Assembly: GCA_016987375.1 (NCBI GenBank) | Contig: PJRA01000412.1 | Span: forward strand, 912,408 to 976,407 | From: Brachionus koreanus | Lineage: Eukaryota > Rotifera > Eurotatoria > Ploima > Brachionidae | Direction of reading: 5' to 3' | DNA length: 64,000 nt | In this document: piece by piece, positions 21,883 through 34,434 of the stretch | Numbering within the stretch: the stretch's first letter is position 1 | Layout: each line of letters starts with the position of its first letter | Position numbers and translations under genes: made by a program | The notes under the pieces: model-generated | Seen by the model: the letters and a program-made list of their open reading frames with translations, nothing else | Databases searched by the model: none | What the model was told of the DNA's origin: nothing

Positions 21883-22863
21883 TTAGCATTTAATTGGTTG
21901 ACTCCAACATGTAACCTTGTTTTTAACATTAAGTTTATTAGAATCTGAATCACTGTAAATCTTTAAACCATTCATTTGTTTTTCTAGATTATTCTCTTGG
22001 CTATCTTGTTGCCTTGATTCATTTTTTTCCTTGTATTCCGAAAGCACCTGATTGTTATTCACAATTTCGGACCACTTTTTGCCAGACCATCCCATTGAAT
22101 TAACTCTCTTTATTTCGTTTTCTTTATTTACACCTTTAGTTTGGTCAATTGAATTGCTTTCATCAGTCGATTGTTGTTGACTTGCTATCTCGGCATTACT
22201 GGACGCCAAAGCCGGAAATGCGTCAACATAAACTTGTTCGCTCTTCATCAAGTCATAATCAGGAATTTTTGCCTTTTCTTCCTCGGGTTTCTGATTTTCT
22301 CCCTTTCGATTAAAAGGCTTTCGATTATATCTTCGTTGTTGATTGCCGTTTGAATCGTTGTTTTGATTCATTTTATGATTGTTACTATTATTGTATCTAT
22401 GCTTTCTTTGATTATCTTGGTAAAAATTTTTTGGACCATACGAATTCCAATTATTTGAAAAATCTGCTGGAAAATAAGCAGGATAGTTTGGGTAAAACAT
22501 CATTTGTTGAGAGTAATCATAATATGGATTAACAAATTGATAGCTAAAATTGTTTACCAGAGGATTTTCGAAGCCGTAAAATTGTGGAGGACAATAGCCG
22601 TAGCCATAATTTTGCTGAAAACCATTCATTGATTGATCATAAAAAGGCTGATTGTTTTTGGACGGCTTGTAATTATTTTCAATGACGTTTGAAGATGGTT
22701 CCGGTGCATTTTGAAATGTAATAGATGTATCTTGTGTTTTATCAGATGAATATGACTCATTATTTTCATTTGTAATTTCATCTTGTTTAGGCTTTTCATT
22801 CGTTTTAGAATCATTTATTTCTTCATTTAATAAATTTTTCTCGACGTTCGTAGTTGCAATCAT
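21883..22863 (-). CDS. YTHDF N-terminal paralogue lacking the YTH domain
   Basis: 326 residues from the ATG at 22863 (MIATTNVEKN), with a start context like that of the YTHDF gene (MIASENFDN). The frame has Asn/Tyr/Gln-rich low complexity, FYPNYPAYFPADF, and then the 403-bp tract nearly identical to the YTHDF gene. After that tract it diverges and stops (NKVTCWSQPIKC). No RNA-binding domain follows. It is either a truncated duplicate encoding only the condensate-prone region, a pseudogene kept partly young by conversion, or an alternative first exon. On the last option, an ACA/GTGATT donor near its end (KIYS) has phase 1, the phase needed by the YTH exon at 14694, so splicing over mago is formally possible. 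Confidence 0.6.
   Translation of the reverse strand: MIATTNVEKNLLNEEINDSKTNEKPKQDEITNENNESYSSDKTQDTSITFQNAPEPSSNVIENNYKPSKNNQPFYDQSMNGFQQNYGYGYCPPQFYGFENPLVNNFSYQFVNPYYDYSQQMMFYPNYPAYFPADFSNNWNSYGPKNFYQDNQRKHRYNNSNNHKMNQNNDSNGNQQRRYNRKPFNRKGENQKPEEEKAKIPDYDLMKSEQVYVDAFPALASSNAEIASQQQSTDESNSIDQTKGVNKENEIKRVNSMGWSGKKWSEIVNNNQVLSEYKEKNESRQQDSQENNLEKQMNGLKIYSDSDSNKLNVKNKVTCWSQPIKC
21972..22374. repeat. 403-bp tract shared with 16831-17233
   Basis: The partner copy. One visible difference changes Arg to Gly before WSGKKWSEIV, another changes Ile to Lys at ENNLE(I/K)QMN. The boundaries are sharp on both sides. Confidence 0.9.
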
Positions 22864-24340
22864 TTTGCTCTGCAATTTTAATAGATAAAATCTAAAAAAA
22901 TAATTAGCTTGCAGTTAAAAAAAAAACTTTGGAATTAATTTTTGTTTTGACAATATTTAAATAAATTTGATACCTAGAATTATTTTAAAATAAAAGCTTA
23001 ACTTGCTAAAACTATTAATTCGATACTTTTTTTTCAATTAAACTAAATTTGATAATATTTAGATCGGCTTGTAGTCAACAATCAAATTTGAATCTAAAAC
23101 TAGACATAAATCCAAATTTAAATGAATTAAACTTAATAAAAATATCTTACTATTTAAAATAACTGTAAAATATATTATTTATTGGCTTGGCCCTAAGTAC
23201 GAATTAAAGCAAGGTTGTTTTGGGCTTTTTTTAATTTGAATTCATGTTGTAAATATAGATTCACTCACTGTATTGTATTGAAAATATGAATGCGTTTTAG
23301 AAAATTCTATTAAACGTGATGCATTGTAGATAAATTTTTTTAAAATTTTTTAAATGTTCAAGCATTATTTGCCATGTTGAAAGCTTATAAAAAAATCTAA
23401 AGCACATCTTTCAGTATTTTATCGTTACTCATATAAGAAAAAAAATCTCACTAAATCAAACATTGTTCTGCATCGTTTTGGATAAATATTTATAATTATG
23501 ATAAGACTTGAAGCTAAAAATAAAAAAATAGTTTTCTAACTAGTTTTAAAAAAAAATATGAGCCAAAATTTAAAATTAATTTTTATTAAATATGACAGTT
23601 TATTTTCAATTTAGAATTATTTAATTAAACTAAATATACTTTAATAAAATTGTTTAAATATTTAAATAATTTAAAATTCGGACAATTTATTTGCTTATTT
23701 TTAACTTCTTTCACACAATTCTAGTAAAAATAAATGACAATATGACCCATATAGAATTTTATAAAATATTTTTTAATTCTAGACTCTTTACCGAGCCTCT
23801 AGAACATATTTTCTTAAATTTTAAATCTAACATGACCTTTACAAAATAATTCCAGGAACAAGAATAATTTTTTTGAATTTTTTTTTCATATTTTATTTGA
23901 TTAAAACATTTTCAAAACCCATCATAAATCTTTATGTTATTGAAAAAAATTGACAAAATTTTTCTAATTAAAATTATATATCTTAGAAAATGTTATTTAA
24001 ATAAAACAAATTTTTAAATTGCTAAAAAAAGTTAATTTTATAATGCCAATTTTTTTTAATTTAATAAAGCAACAAAACAATCCTTTTTTCTGTAAATTAA
24101 TGTGAGAATATGCTTATTTAGAACGCATTGCACTCTGTTTTTCTTAAGACAAATTAAAATCAGACACTTAGCTCATGGCAAATAAAGCAACAAGTTATCG
24201 CTGAAATTCTCAAGTCGTGATTTGTACCATTATTGTAATGCGTATGTAGAGAAAATATAAATATACGAGACTTACTGTTTAAAATTTTTAACAAATTATT
24301 GCCACTTTTTTTGTTATTTTTTTCGATTAAATTTAATAAA
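22864..24340. other. Divergent spacer, no gene seen
   Basis: Promoter-containing interval between the YTH-less paralogue (-) and the RRM gene (+). AT-rich, stops in all frames, no recognised repeat. Confidence 0.6.
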
Positions 24341-25243
24341 ATGAAAAACTTCAGCCAAGCAAATAAAATTTTTATCGGCGGTCTTAGCTGGAATACAACA
24401 AGAGAAATGCTGCAAAATGAATTTATGAAGTATGGCGAAGTTACAGATTCAATTGTAATGAGAAATCCGGAAACAGGCGCATCTCGCGGATTTGGTTTTG
24501 TTACTTTCAAGGATCAACAATCGACCGATTTAGTAATGTCATCGGGCAACCAGCACACCATAGATGGTAAAATAGTTGATGTAAAACTATGCAACCAACA
24601 ACAACAGCAACAACAACAGCAGCCCCAACAAATAAGACAACCAATTCCATCATATTCTAATTCGTCTCTTTCTTCAATCAACACAAACAAATACAATAAT
24701 TGCAAAGTTTTTGTCGGAGGTTTACCACATGGTACCCAAGACATGGATGTCGTTAATTTTTTCTCCAGATACGGAAATGTCAAGGAATTTAGAATGATGT
24801 ACGACGAAAGCAAACAAAGACCAAGAGGATTTGGCTTTATTACTTTTGAATTGGAAGAAAGTGCTAATCAAGTTCTAAAAGAACATTACATTCAGTTTAA
24901 CGGAAAGCAAATTGAAGTAAAGCCGCAAATGCACAATCAACGACAACAACAAATGTTTTCACAAAATTATAACCAGGCGTCGCAGCATGGCTACATGAGC
25001 AATTGGAACAATTCTCAAAATAATCTATGGAGACAAAATAATTTACACAACCAAATTCAACATCAGCAATGGGCTGGCCAAGGATTTGCATCGGCAAACA
25101 GTCAATTTTTTGTACAGCCTCAATCAAACTGGAGCAACTACAATTTCTATAGTCCGGCCGGAAATGCTGCTCAAAGCCAATCGACTGGCTACTATCCACT
25201 TGATGGAGCTGCAGTGAGCGCTGCTGCTGGTTATTCATCTTAA
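24341..25243 (+). CDS. Two-RRM RNA-binding protein, DAZAP1/Musashi group
   Basis: 300 residues, single exon, starting at the ATG at 24341 (MKNFSQANKIFIGGL). The 14 codons upstream begin at a TTG and are leader. RRM1 has RNP2 KIFIGGL at 9-15 and RNP1 RGFGFVTF at 49-56. RRM2 has KVFVGGL at 122-128 and RGFGFITF at 162-169. The linker carries a polyglutamine run (about 86-97) from CAA/CAG repeats. QHTIDGKIVDVKLC, and QRPRGFGFITF in RRM2, resemble DAZAP1 more than Musashi. The C-terminal 100 residues are Gln/Asn/Ser/Tyr-rich, prion-like, as in hnRNP A/B relatives. Expected role: mRNA splicing, translation or localisation. The choice between DAZAP1 and another hnRNP A/B-like family needs a tree. 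Confidence 0.9.
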   Translation: MKNFSQANKIFIGGLSWNTTREMLQNEFMKYGEVTDSIVMRNPETGASRGFGFVTFKDQQSTDLVMSSGNQHTIDGKIVDVKLCNQQQQQQQQQPQQIRQPIPSYSNSSLSSINTNKYNNCKVFVGGLPHGTQDMDVVNFFSRYGNVKEFRMMYDESKQRPRGFGFITFELEESANQVLKEHYIQFNGKQIEVKPQMHNQRQQQMFSQNYNQASQHGYMSNWNNSQNNLWRQNNLHNQIQHQQWAGQGFASANSQFFVQPQSNWSNYNFYSPAGNAAQSQSTGYYPLDGAAVSAAAGYSS

Positions 25244-25735
25244 ATTTTTAGTTTTTACTTATTATTGATGTCGTTACCTATTTTTTTGGAAAAAATTTTT
25301 AAAAAAATTTAATTTTGTCTTGTTTAGGCCGAATTTTTTTAGAAATTTTTTTTTGAGGATTTTTTAAAATCTAAATAGTTTATATTTTAAATAAATCGAG
25401 AATAACGAATAAACTTTTTTAACCCATTCGATTATTTCAATTATTTAAATAAAGAAATTTAACAAAAAAATCAAAAATTAACAATAACTTTTTCTCACTT
25501 CTAATAAAATAAACTAAAAAAAATTTTTTTTCGACATTTTCAGTAAATTGTTTGTTTTTTCAAGCATTTATTCAAGTTTAGCTTATAAAAAAAAAAAACT
25601 AGAAAATGAAGCAGGGCAATCAAACCCCTTTGATCCTCTTTTTGAAGACTCAAACTGATTGCCAAATCAAGCTGGTTAAATATTCTGTATTCGAACCAAC
25701 ATATTTTTAAACTCATTCTAAATATTCAAAGCAAT
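25244..25735. other. Convergent 3' spacer
   Basis: 3' regions of the RRM gene and of the double-Shisa gene. AT-rich, nothing else seen. Confidence 0.6.
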
Positions 25736-26877
25736 CTAATAACCAGGATATGGTGGAGGTTTATCATTTTCAAATTGTTTTAATTCTGAAACATCCATTT
25801 TGACCGACTCTAAAAATAAAAATTTAATGTAAATCCACAAAACATTACAATAAATTGAAGTGATAAAATTTTAATCAACCAGCTCAAAAAAAATATTTAA
25901 TTAATAAAAATTTTTCTATTATAACTTCTTCCTGGATAAGTATATTTTTATATATGTAAAAAACTTCAATTTAATTTTCAATCTAAACTTCAATTTACTG
26001 GTCATGACTTAAAAAATCGTACTTGAGTTTAATTTAGATTCTTGTTCGAATAAATTTGTCATCAGTTTATAGATTAGAATCAAAAATCCAACAGTTGCTA
26101 GTCCAAAACCAATAAAATAAAAAGATCTAAAAAAATAATTTAATTTAAAAATTAAAATATAATTTTCAAATACTTGTTTAATTTGTAATTCATATATTTG
26201 ACAGTTGAACTCAGTACTACGGTATTATTTGATAGTGCTGTTGTATTAGATAAATTAATTCCATTTAAGCATTTAAATTGATCAAACCATTCGTAGTCCT
26301 TGTTTCCACAAAATCTTTTACTACACGTGCCAGAACAAAATTCATTACCATAGCAAATTTTCTCTGGAATAAGATTTTCATTATTATCATAATAAGCTAA
26401 GCATAGTTTTTGCTTGACAGGACCTTTTTTTTATTGTTTTACACTTTGAACAAGTGAAAATTTTTAATCAAAATAAAACCTAAGCCCATATTAGTTGAAT
26501 CAAAATTATTTAGACATGCATCCTGATTAGAGAACGCTTCTAGCTTTTTATTACAACAATAGCGTTTGTGGCATCCTCCACAACAGTACTTTTTACAAGA
26601 TTTTTCATCTTCCAAGAATCCGTACTTATCCACATAAGCTCTGCAAATCGATTTGACTTTAAATGGAATTTGAAAAATAAATTTCTTTAAAAATAGAAAA
26701 TCTGTTACCTGATAAATGTTCATGGCTAGATGATTCATCTGAATCTTTTTTACCTAAATGAAAATTTTTTTTAAGACAAGATCAAATTGGAAAGTGATCA
26801 TGCTTACTTGATACCCCAAGCCATACGGACACAAACATAAATATAATTATATAAATTTTGTTGAATTTCATTTTCAT
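25736..26877 (-). CDS. Shisa-like type I membrane protein with two Shisa cysteine modules
   Basis: Six exons with consistent phases: 26808-26877, 26709-26753, 26480-26656, 26174-26423, 26023-26126, 25736-25809. The product has 239 residues. A signal peptide (KIYIIIFMFVSVWLGVSS) is followed by a short Ser/Asp/Glu stretch. Module 1 is ICRAYVDKYGF...YCCGGCHKRYCC and module 2 is LCLAYYDNNEN...FCSGTCSKRFCG. Next come several NxT/S sites, one membrane helix (FYFIGFGLATVGFLILIYKL) and a short tail ending PPPYPGY, a PPxY-type WW ligand. Shisa-family proteins bind receptors (Fzd, FGFR, AMPA receptors) and affect trafficking; usually one cysteine module is present. Module 2 lacks the double-Cys of CCG and RYCC. 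Partner and pathway are unknown here. The neighbour at 26918 is another small receptor-like gene on the same strand only 40 nt upstream. Confidence 0.85.
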
Positions 26878-26917
26878 TTCTAATTAGAAAAAAAGAAATT
26901 TTTTTTGTTCCATTAGG

Positions 26918-28283
26918 TTATTTTAATTTGACTAATCGTGAATCGATAAGATAAAAGTCACGAGAATAATATTTGAATAATTTTTTTCTAGTCATATCAT
27001 TGTTTTTTTTAATCACTTGCTCTAAAGCCATTTTCATCTGTATCATAGTCCGAAATTTAGATAGCAATAATAGAATCAAAATATACACCATTAAAACTAA
27101 TCCCATTTTAATTAGAATGTGTTTAAAAGTAAACCTAAAGTAAAATATATTTTTTTTTAAGGCTAACGAAAAAATTCAATTTACCATCCTGATATAAACA
27201 TTAGAAAAGTTTTAAAAACAATTTTTTTATTCATTTATACAAAATTATAAGCTTCGTTATGGCTACGAGTGATTTTTTTTTTCAATAAAGTATTTTAGTT
27301 CATAGATACTAAAAACGCTTAATTAATAAATTTGATTTAAATTTTCATAAGATAATAAATCTTTGTAAAGACTTACATAAAATATTTTTTTAATCGAAGA
27401 AACAAAATTTAGATAAAAAAATTGAATAAAAAATACCATTTATTTAAATTTATTTAAAATCATAATTATTAATTTAATAAAAAAAAAATTTTTCTAACAA
27501 AACTAAATTTTTACATATTGAAAAGTTTGTTCAATAAAGAATCGAGAAATATTGGAGACAGCCCAGAAAGGAATGTAATTATCGCTTTTTTTAAATTAAT
27601 TTCCAACTCAAATATTCACTGTTTCGTAGAATTTTTCATAAGCTCGGATTAGAGAAAATTAAAACATTGAACAACCAAAAGAATTAAAGTGATTGATATA
27701 TTTGTTTTTTTTATCGAGCCAATATTAATAAGGCTTGAGGCTTAATTTAAATTTAATAAAATATTGTTTTAAAATTTTTAATTCAAAATTACCTCTTTCT
27801 TGTAAATTGATGCGAATAGTTTGTTGACACATTTCAGAAAAATGAACTAAAGTATAATTAGTGTAATAGCTTTCGTTAGCTAAATAAATTGTCAGTCTAC
27901 TAATAGACTGAATATTTGGATCCTCTATATTATCATTTATTAAAGTGTGCTTAAAAGGTGCTAGAAGGTCTCCTTCTAAATTCGTAATGAGACGCTGATA
28001 ATTTCCAAGTGTAAACTTCCATATAATATCCGTAGGGTTATTTACTTTTTTATAAAATAGACATTGTATGTCAAAAGTTGAATTTAAACTGTGCTGATTT
28101 AATGAAACAATTTCGGGTGAACATTTAAAAAGTGGACCTTTTTTAAAACAAATAAATAATTTTTATATAATAAAACATTAATATTATCTTACATATATTT
28201 GATTTCGAAGAATTGACAAGGAAAAACATTAAAATAAATAATTTTGCTAATTTTTTTTTAATCAATTTTGAAAAAGTCTCCAT
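26918..28283 (-). CDS. Small type I membrane protein with one Ig-like domain
   Basis: Four exons with consistent phases: 28193-28283, 27793-28137, 27515-27584, 26918-27134. The product has 240 residues. The N terminus is a basic then hydrophobic signal sequence (KKKLAKLFILMFFLVNSS). Exon 2 encodes an Ig-like fold: FDIQCLFYKK, then DIIWKFTLG as the core tryptophan strand, SISRLTIYL and NESYYTNYTLVHF. The second canonical Ig cysteine is displaced, with C in SEMCQQ. N-glycosylation sites are present. The last exon gives a membrane helix (MGLVLMVYILILLLLSKF) and a basic cytoplasmic tail of about 45 residues without obvious motifs. No family is recognised. Alternatively exon 3 read through its donor stops after NKLFNM, giving a form lacking the helix. 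Confidence 0.75.
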
Positions 28284-31200
28284 TTCAGTGGCTGTTGTCG
28301 AAAATTTAAGATAATCTAAAATTTTTATCTATCAATTTCTCTCGAGTTTTTTTTTTTCAAAAAATAAAATCAAATAATTCTTCAATGTTTTTGATCATCT
28401 AAAACAAAAATAGAAAAATTCTAATTAAAAAGTTAGCACAAAAACTCATACAGAGAAGATTTATTAAACTTAATAAAAAGAAAACAAAATTTGATTGAAA
28501 TTGATTCATGATTACCTAGAGAACACGAGGCACTGAGTCTTTTCTAACTGTTAATTTGGTCCATATTAAATTTCAATATTAATTACCACATAGTTACTAC
28601 TACCGAATGGGCGATTCGCTTTTCTTTTAAAATGGTTTAAAATTTCAATCGTCTTGTATAAATATTATGCTCATTTAAATATATGTAATCTTGGCCGAAA
28701 AACATAATAACCACTTGGTTATCTTAATTGTTCATTTTTTTACATAATAAAAAATAGAAAAAAAAAATTTTGAAAAAACAGATGACAATTTTAGAGATTA
28801 TAAAAAATTTGAAATCTTAAAATTTCATTTAACTGACTATTTATGTCATTCTAAACCAAGTTAGAAATTTAGTACAAAACTATTTTTACTAAATCTCTTG
28901 CTTTAATCTTCGTATTCATTAAAAATATTTTTAATAGCAATAACAAAATAAAACTAGATTTTAAATTTAAAAGAAAAACTTAAACAACCCTTCTCTTTCT
29001 TTTAGCAGGTTATTTAACTCATATGCTCAAAATCACAAGATTTTTCCAAGACTGAGATAACTTTTAAATAACAAAAGATATATTTTTCAACTAAATGGCT
29101 AGCAATTTATTCGTAAAAGATTACGAATTGAAGATATAAATTATTACTGAAAAAACTGGACTTAAAAGTGCATCTATCGAATAGTTCAGATTGTTTGCTT
29201 TAGGTTGTTGTCGATTTCACTTCTTGTTCTAAATCAAATAAAAATTAAGTAAACAAAAATTAATGGAATTTTTTTTAATATCGATAAATCTAGCCGAAGT
29301 TTCGATCAAAATATAAACAGAAAATAATTTTAATTTAATTAACTGAGCAAATTTTAAACAAAAAAAAAAGATTGTACCATTTTTTTTCTCAAAATACCAA
29401 ATAAAAATGAATCATAAATATATTCGAAAAATTGAGCTTTTTTTCAAAAATAAATTGAACATAAATCTATATCACTTGATGAAACAAATTTTAATCAACC
29501 GACACATGTAACCATGTAAAAAAAATTGGGTTAAAGCTATCTTTAATGAAGAGAAAATTAACCACTTTGATCATTTTGATTTTTTAAAATGTAAAATGGA
29601 AGAAAAAAGCTTTCTTGAGAGATAATTAGCTAGAAAAATTGATCAAATATTTGAAGAATAAACTTGACCAGCGATTGAAGAGTGACAATTTATGCCGACT
29701 ATTTTTCACAATAAACTAAAAACGCCTAAAAAATAAATTCAAGTTCATAAATCAAATTTTTCATTTCAATAAACAATAGCTATAAATCAACTATATAAAT
29801 ATATATGTGTGCTTATTATTGAAGCTATCTTTGATATACCAAGTTCGAAGTGCTTAGCATTTCAATTCAAACCTCGTAGTATTCATTTTAAATTCAATTA
29901 AACACTTATTCATATATTATTTTTTTTTAGTGAAGACATTTAGCTTCCAAACTCTAAATCTAAATACCTTCGAAGAACCTTTAATAAAATATTCATTAAA
30001 ATTTGCATGTAGATATCAAAAAATCTAAATACCACATTGGATAATTAAGCTATAGGCTTGAGAGCTTAGGGCGTTTTAGTGTTTGAACGGTGCACTTCTG
30101 GACACATCTTTGAGGCGTCCACGAGCTTTTTTTTTTCTATTTAAATCTCATGATATTTAGCCAAAAGGTTAAATTTTAGCTTTGAATAATCTTTAATTCA
30201 TCTTATTCTCTTAATTAATAATTCTCGCATGTACAAACAAAATAGAATATATTATATTTCATTTTTTGTTAATAAAAAAAAAATAAAGTCTAACATTTCC
30301 TAGTTATCATATATCGAATTTATCGAATCAATCAAGCATAGTCTTGCTGATAAATTGAATTGTTTATGACGTTTAGTTTTTTGTCAAAATACCAAAGATT
30401 AATTTAAAATTAAATCTCTGATTAAATGTTCAAAATTATCGATTAAATTCCAATCTTGTCCGTGCATTAGTTGCCTCTCATTCTGTCCTTAATGAGTCAT
30501 TAAGTCCTAAATTTCGAGGTCCTAATTAACCGACCGAAACACTATGCTAATGTTTGTGAATTTTATTTAGCCGTAATTTTCCTATATTATTTAAACTAGT
30601 TTTATTATAATGACTTTTTATGAGCTTTGTTTTTCCAAATAAAATCAAGCTACTTTAAATATTTGATGATTAAAAATGCGATTTTTGTGTCGGACTATTG
30701 GAAGGCAAACATGGTAATTAAATTTTACGAGTTCTCATTTTATAAGTTACCCAAAAATACCCAAAGATAACTTTTTTTTAACATACATAAATTCTTAGAA
30801 TTCTTTATTTTTAATTTTTTAGACTTATATCTATATTGAAATTGAGATAAAATTTTATGAATAATTTAATAAATATTTATCTAAATATTTTTTTTCTAAT
30901 ACTCAATTACGGATGTCAGATTTTTTGTTTATCCCAATTTAGCTAGACTAAATATTAAACATTGAGACAAAACTTAGCAAAAAATAATAATAGTTAAATC
31001 TTTTAATTTCAAAAAATCCATAACAAAACCAAAAAAAAATTAATAAAATTTACTATCTCTTTCTGAAACACCTTCATTTATAAACATTAATTTTAAATCA
31101 AACGAAGATAAATTTTGAGGATTTATGGCCCTTTATAATCTCAAAGATATTACAGATGATAAATGGGAAGTCTAGAATTAAAAGGCGTTTCTTTAAACGT

Positions 31201-34200
31201 GTATAATTTCAATGTTTAGATGAGACTACCAGAGCAACCATCTTTTTTTTACAGATTATTAAAATTTAAATTCATCTAATGAAAACAAGAATTATTGCCC
31301 ACTGATAAAATTGCCGACTTATCTCACTAAATGAAATATTAATTAATTTAAACATAAACAGATTTATTTAGAGCAAAAAATTTAAATAAAAAAAAATCAA
31401 TTCTTAAAGCAATTTGAAAATGGACACGAACTTGATGGCTTAATTTCTCAAAGGCAGTCAAAAAACTAGCTAGGACAAACATAGTATTTTTGAAATTGTT
31501 ACGTGATGACTGAAGCAATCTTTCACTTAGCAGAGACCAAAATGCGGAAATATCCTTTCAAAAATCATGAGAGCCACTTTCGAGTATTCCAGTGTATTAG
31601 TCAGAATAAAACCACATAGAACAAAAAAAACGCATCTATGTTTTTAATGAAATTCATTTTAACGATTTCCTGCTAGTTGAAATTAGAACAATAATTTATC
31701 TAAATAGAGGAAATAGATGAAAATTTTTAAAAATTCTTTCGAGTATAATAATTTATTTGAAATCGTAGAAAAATTAATTAAAATCCATTACTTTCTATTT
31801 GTTTTAGCCGAATATGTCTTAAAAGCTAAAATAATTACAAGATCGGCTAAATCTTTTAACAAATTCTCTCAAGTAATTTTTACTAATGGCATATCTATGA
31901 TTTTAAATTTTATTAGAGTGAATACAAAATTCAACAAAAAGTGAATAAATTTTTACTAATTTACAGTGATTAATTATTTCAAAATTTTATTCATTAAGTT
32001 TTTTGTAAATTTAGTCTATAAGATATGATAAAAAAAATTTTTTTTATTTCAAAATTAATTAGAACATACGCATCTAAAAAAATCTAAATTTTAAATAAAA
32101 AAAAGCTTAAACCCAAAAAATAATTTTTTATTAATGACAAAAAATTAGTAAATCTGTTTAAATAAGAGCATGTTTTAAATTATATTTAATCTATCTTGTA
32201 ATTTTTCCTCAAGATACATAAAGACAGAGTTGACTTAGGAATATTTGATCATTAGTGCATGACTGTACTCTAGAGGAAATCTAAAATAAATAAAATAAAA
32301 TTCACAATGCAATTAAATGTTATTAATTAATTGAAATTGATCCTAAAAAATGTCAAATATGCTCTTCTTTGATCGTTTCAATACTTTTTTATGTTTTTAT
32401 TTATCCAGAAAAATCTAAACCAAGTACAATAGAAATTTTTGTCAAAGGTCTTGATTTTTTGGCTTTGATTATGGTGATATTTAATTCCAAAAGGAAATAA
32501 TTACAAAATATCAGTGAATACCAAAAGAATTTATTTAACAAAATAAAAGATTGTCTTAGAAAATGTTCTGTGTTTTTTCTAAAAATTAGAATTATCAATT
32601 TATGGTCTTCTGGACACTGATATAATAAGAAGGAATTTCGAAAAAATAACTCTTTTGAAATTTAAATATTTAACTGATTGTAATGAATTGAACACGATCA
32701 ACTAGAAATCACTTAAAATAAGCCAAAAAAAATAATTAGAAAATTAAGTTTATAAACTAGGACATGGACAAAAAGTTTTTTTTTAAAAAGAGTTTATAAC
32801 TGAAAATTAATACATTTCCTTAGCTAGTTTATATTAATTGGAAGAACGAAACTATAAAAATTATTCATGATTTGAAAAAAAAAGAAGCCTTAATTAAACA
32901 CTAGCCTAAGAAAAATTACCTACTAGTGGACGAGTCCATACACAAGTTTGATATTTTTGAATAAAATTTTAAACCATAAGCCAAATCAAGTATCAAAACA
33001 ACATATTCAATTTTGTAAACCCTTAGTTGCCTAAGAAACTTATCAACTTTGAAAAATTTTCAAACAATAATGCGAAAAAGTTAATCCAATGATTATTTTA
33101 AAGTTTAGTGCGAAGCCTAAAATTTCATTCAATTCAAGTATCATTCTAATGATTGTTTGTTCTCTTGAAAATAATAAAAATTTCTTCTAAACGTATTTAT
33201 TAATTAATAAACCATAATAACTTGAATTAGCCATGTCTAAAATATCCTAAAAAATTCACTATTTAAAAATAAATATTTGATCTAATAAAATTTATGGAAT
33301 TTTTTTTTGAATTTTAGAAAAAAAGTCAGTCTAAAGAAGTCTATTTCAATTTTTCAAATATTGCTTTATAAACTTAGGAAATGTGTTTTTATTAAACTTT
33401 AGACTAAATAATTTACTTTTTATTGAATCAATATTGATTGATTTTGATTTTATTAAAAAAAGTTCAGAGATTTGAACGAAAATTTGAAAATATCAATAAA
33501 TTCGACTAGTAAACAAAAAAGATTAAAAACACTCAGGGGTTTTGTCAGTAAAAAAATTTAAATTTTTTTTTCTTCAAAGACTAATATATTAATTAAAGTG
33601 ATTTGAAAAAAAAAAATCGTACAAATTTGTATTTTATGATTTATAGCTCATCTAGAAATCGAATACAAATTTGAAATTAAATTATTTTTCGAAATATTAG
33701 TAAAATACAATGAAAAAGCACAGCTCATTTAATCTTAATCAAGTGAGTTTAAAGCTCAATTAAAACTGTTATTTGTGAATTTTACTAATTTGATGTAGTG
33801 ACAAGGTGTAGGAATTTTATCGGAAAAAAAAATCATGTTCGGTTAAACAGATATGAAAAGGAAATTTAAAAAAAATAGATGTTTTTAAGCAATTGTGACG
33901 CTTTTTGCACGAATAAATATGACAAATTAACTTTATTAAATTAATTACATTAGGACACTGAGGTCTATAAAACAAAAAATCCGATAGATTGCTTAGGAAA
34001 GAAGTGAAATTTAAAACTTCAATCAATTAAATTAAATTGAAATAAACTATGACATGTTTTATCGGCTTTAATGTTGTTTCCGCAAAATATGTGTTTCTAA
34101 AGCAAGTTTAAAATTTTTTTTCTCTAAGCACTCAACAGAATTATCGGATTTTTCTTCAATTTAGTCAAATAAAAAACATATTTCTTATCAGTTAATAATA

Positions 34201-34434
34201 ATTGCATTCATTAATCCCTTTTTTTTTAAAGAAAAAATTATTTTGATGGGATCAAATTTAAAAAACAAAATAGAGTAAGTGGGATTTTAAATTCATACGT
34301 CAAACTCTACTAAATTGTACTTGAAAGATTTAGATTGATTTGTGAAGATTACTTTTTTTTTTAATTTATAAACAATCAAAACAACTTAAAAAAATTTTAT
34401 CTAATTAAACTAAGATTAGTCACCTTTTTCTTAA
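28284..34434. other. 6-kb gene-poor stretch
   Basis: I find no convincing exon, RNA gene or inverted-repeat element. Short open frames at 31717-31944, 32401-32598 and 33817-34026 have composition expected of random AT-rich DNA. The 5' part must contain the promoter of the Ig-like gene. Confidence 0.5.

Noticed and set aside
31717..31944. 75-codon open frame in the gene-poor stretch
   Set aside because: Low-complexity Ile/Lys/Phe composition, no neighbouring exon and no recognisable domain.
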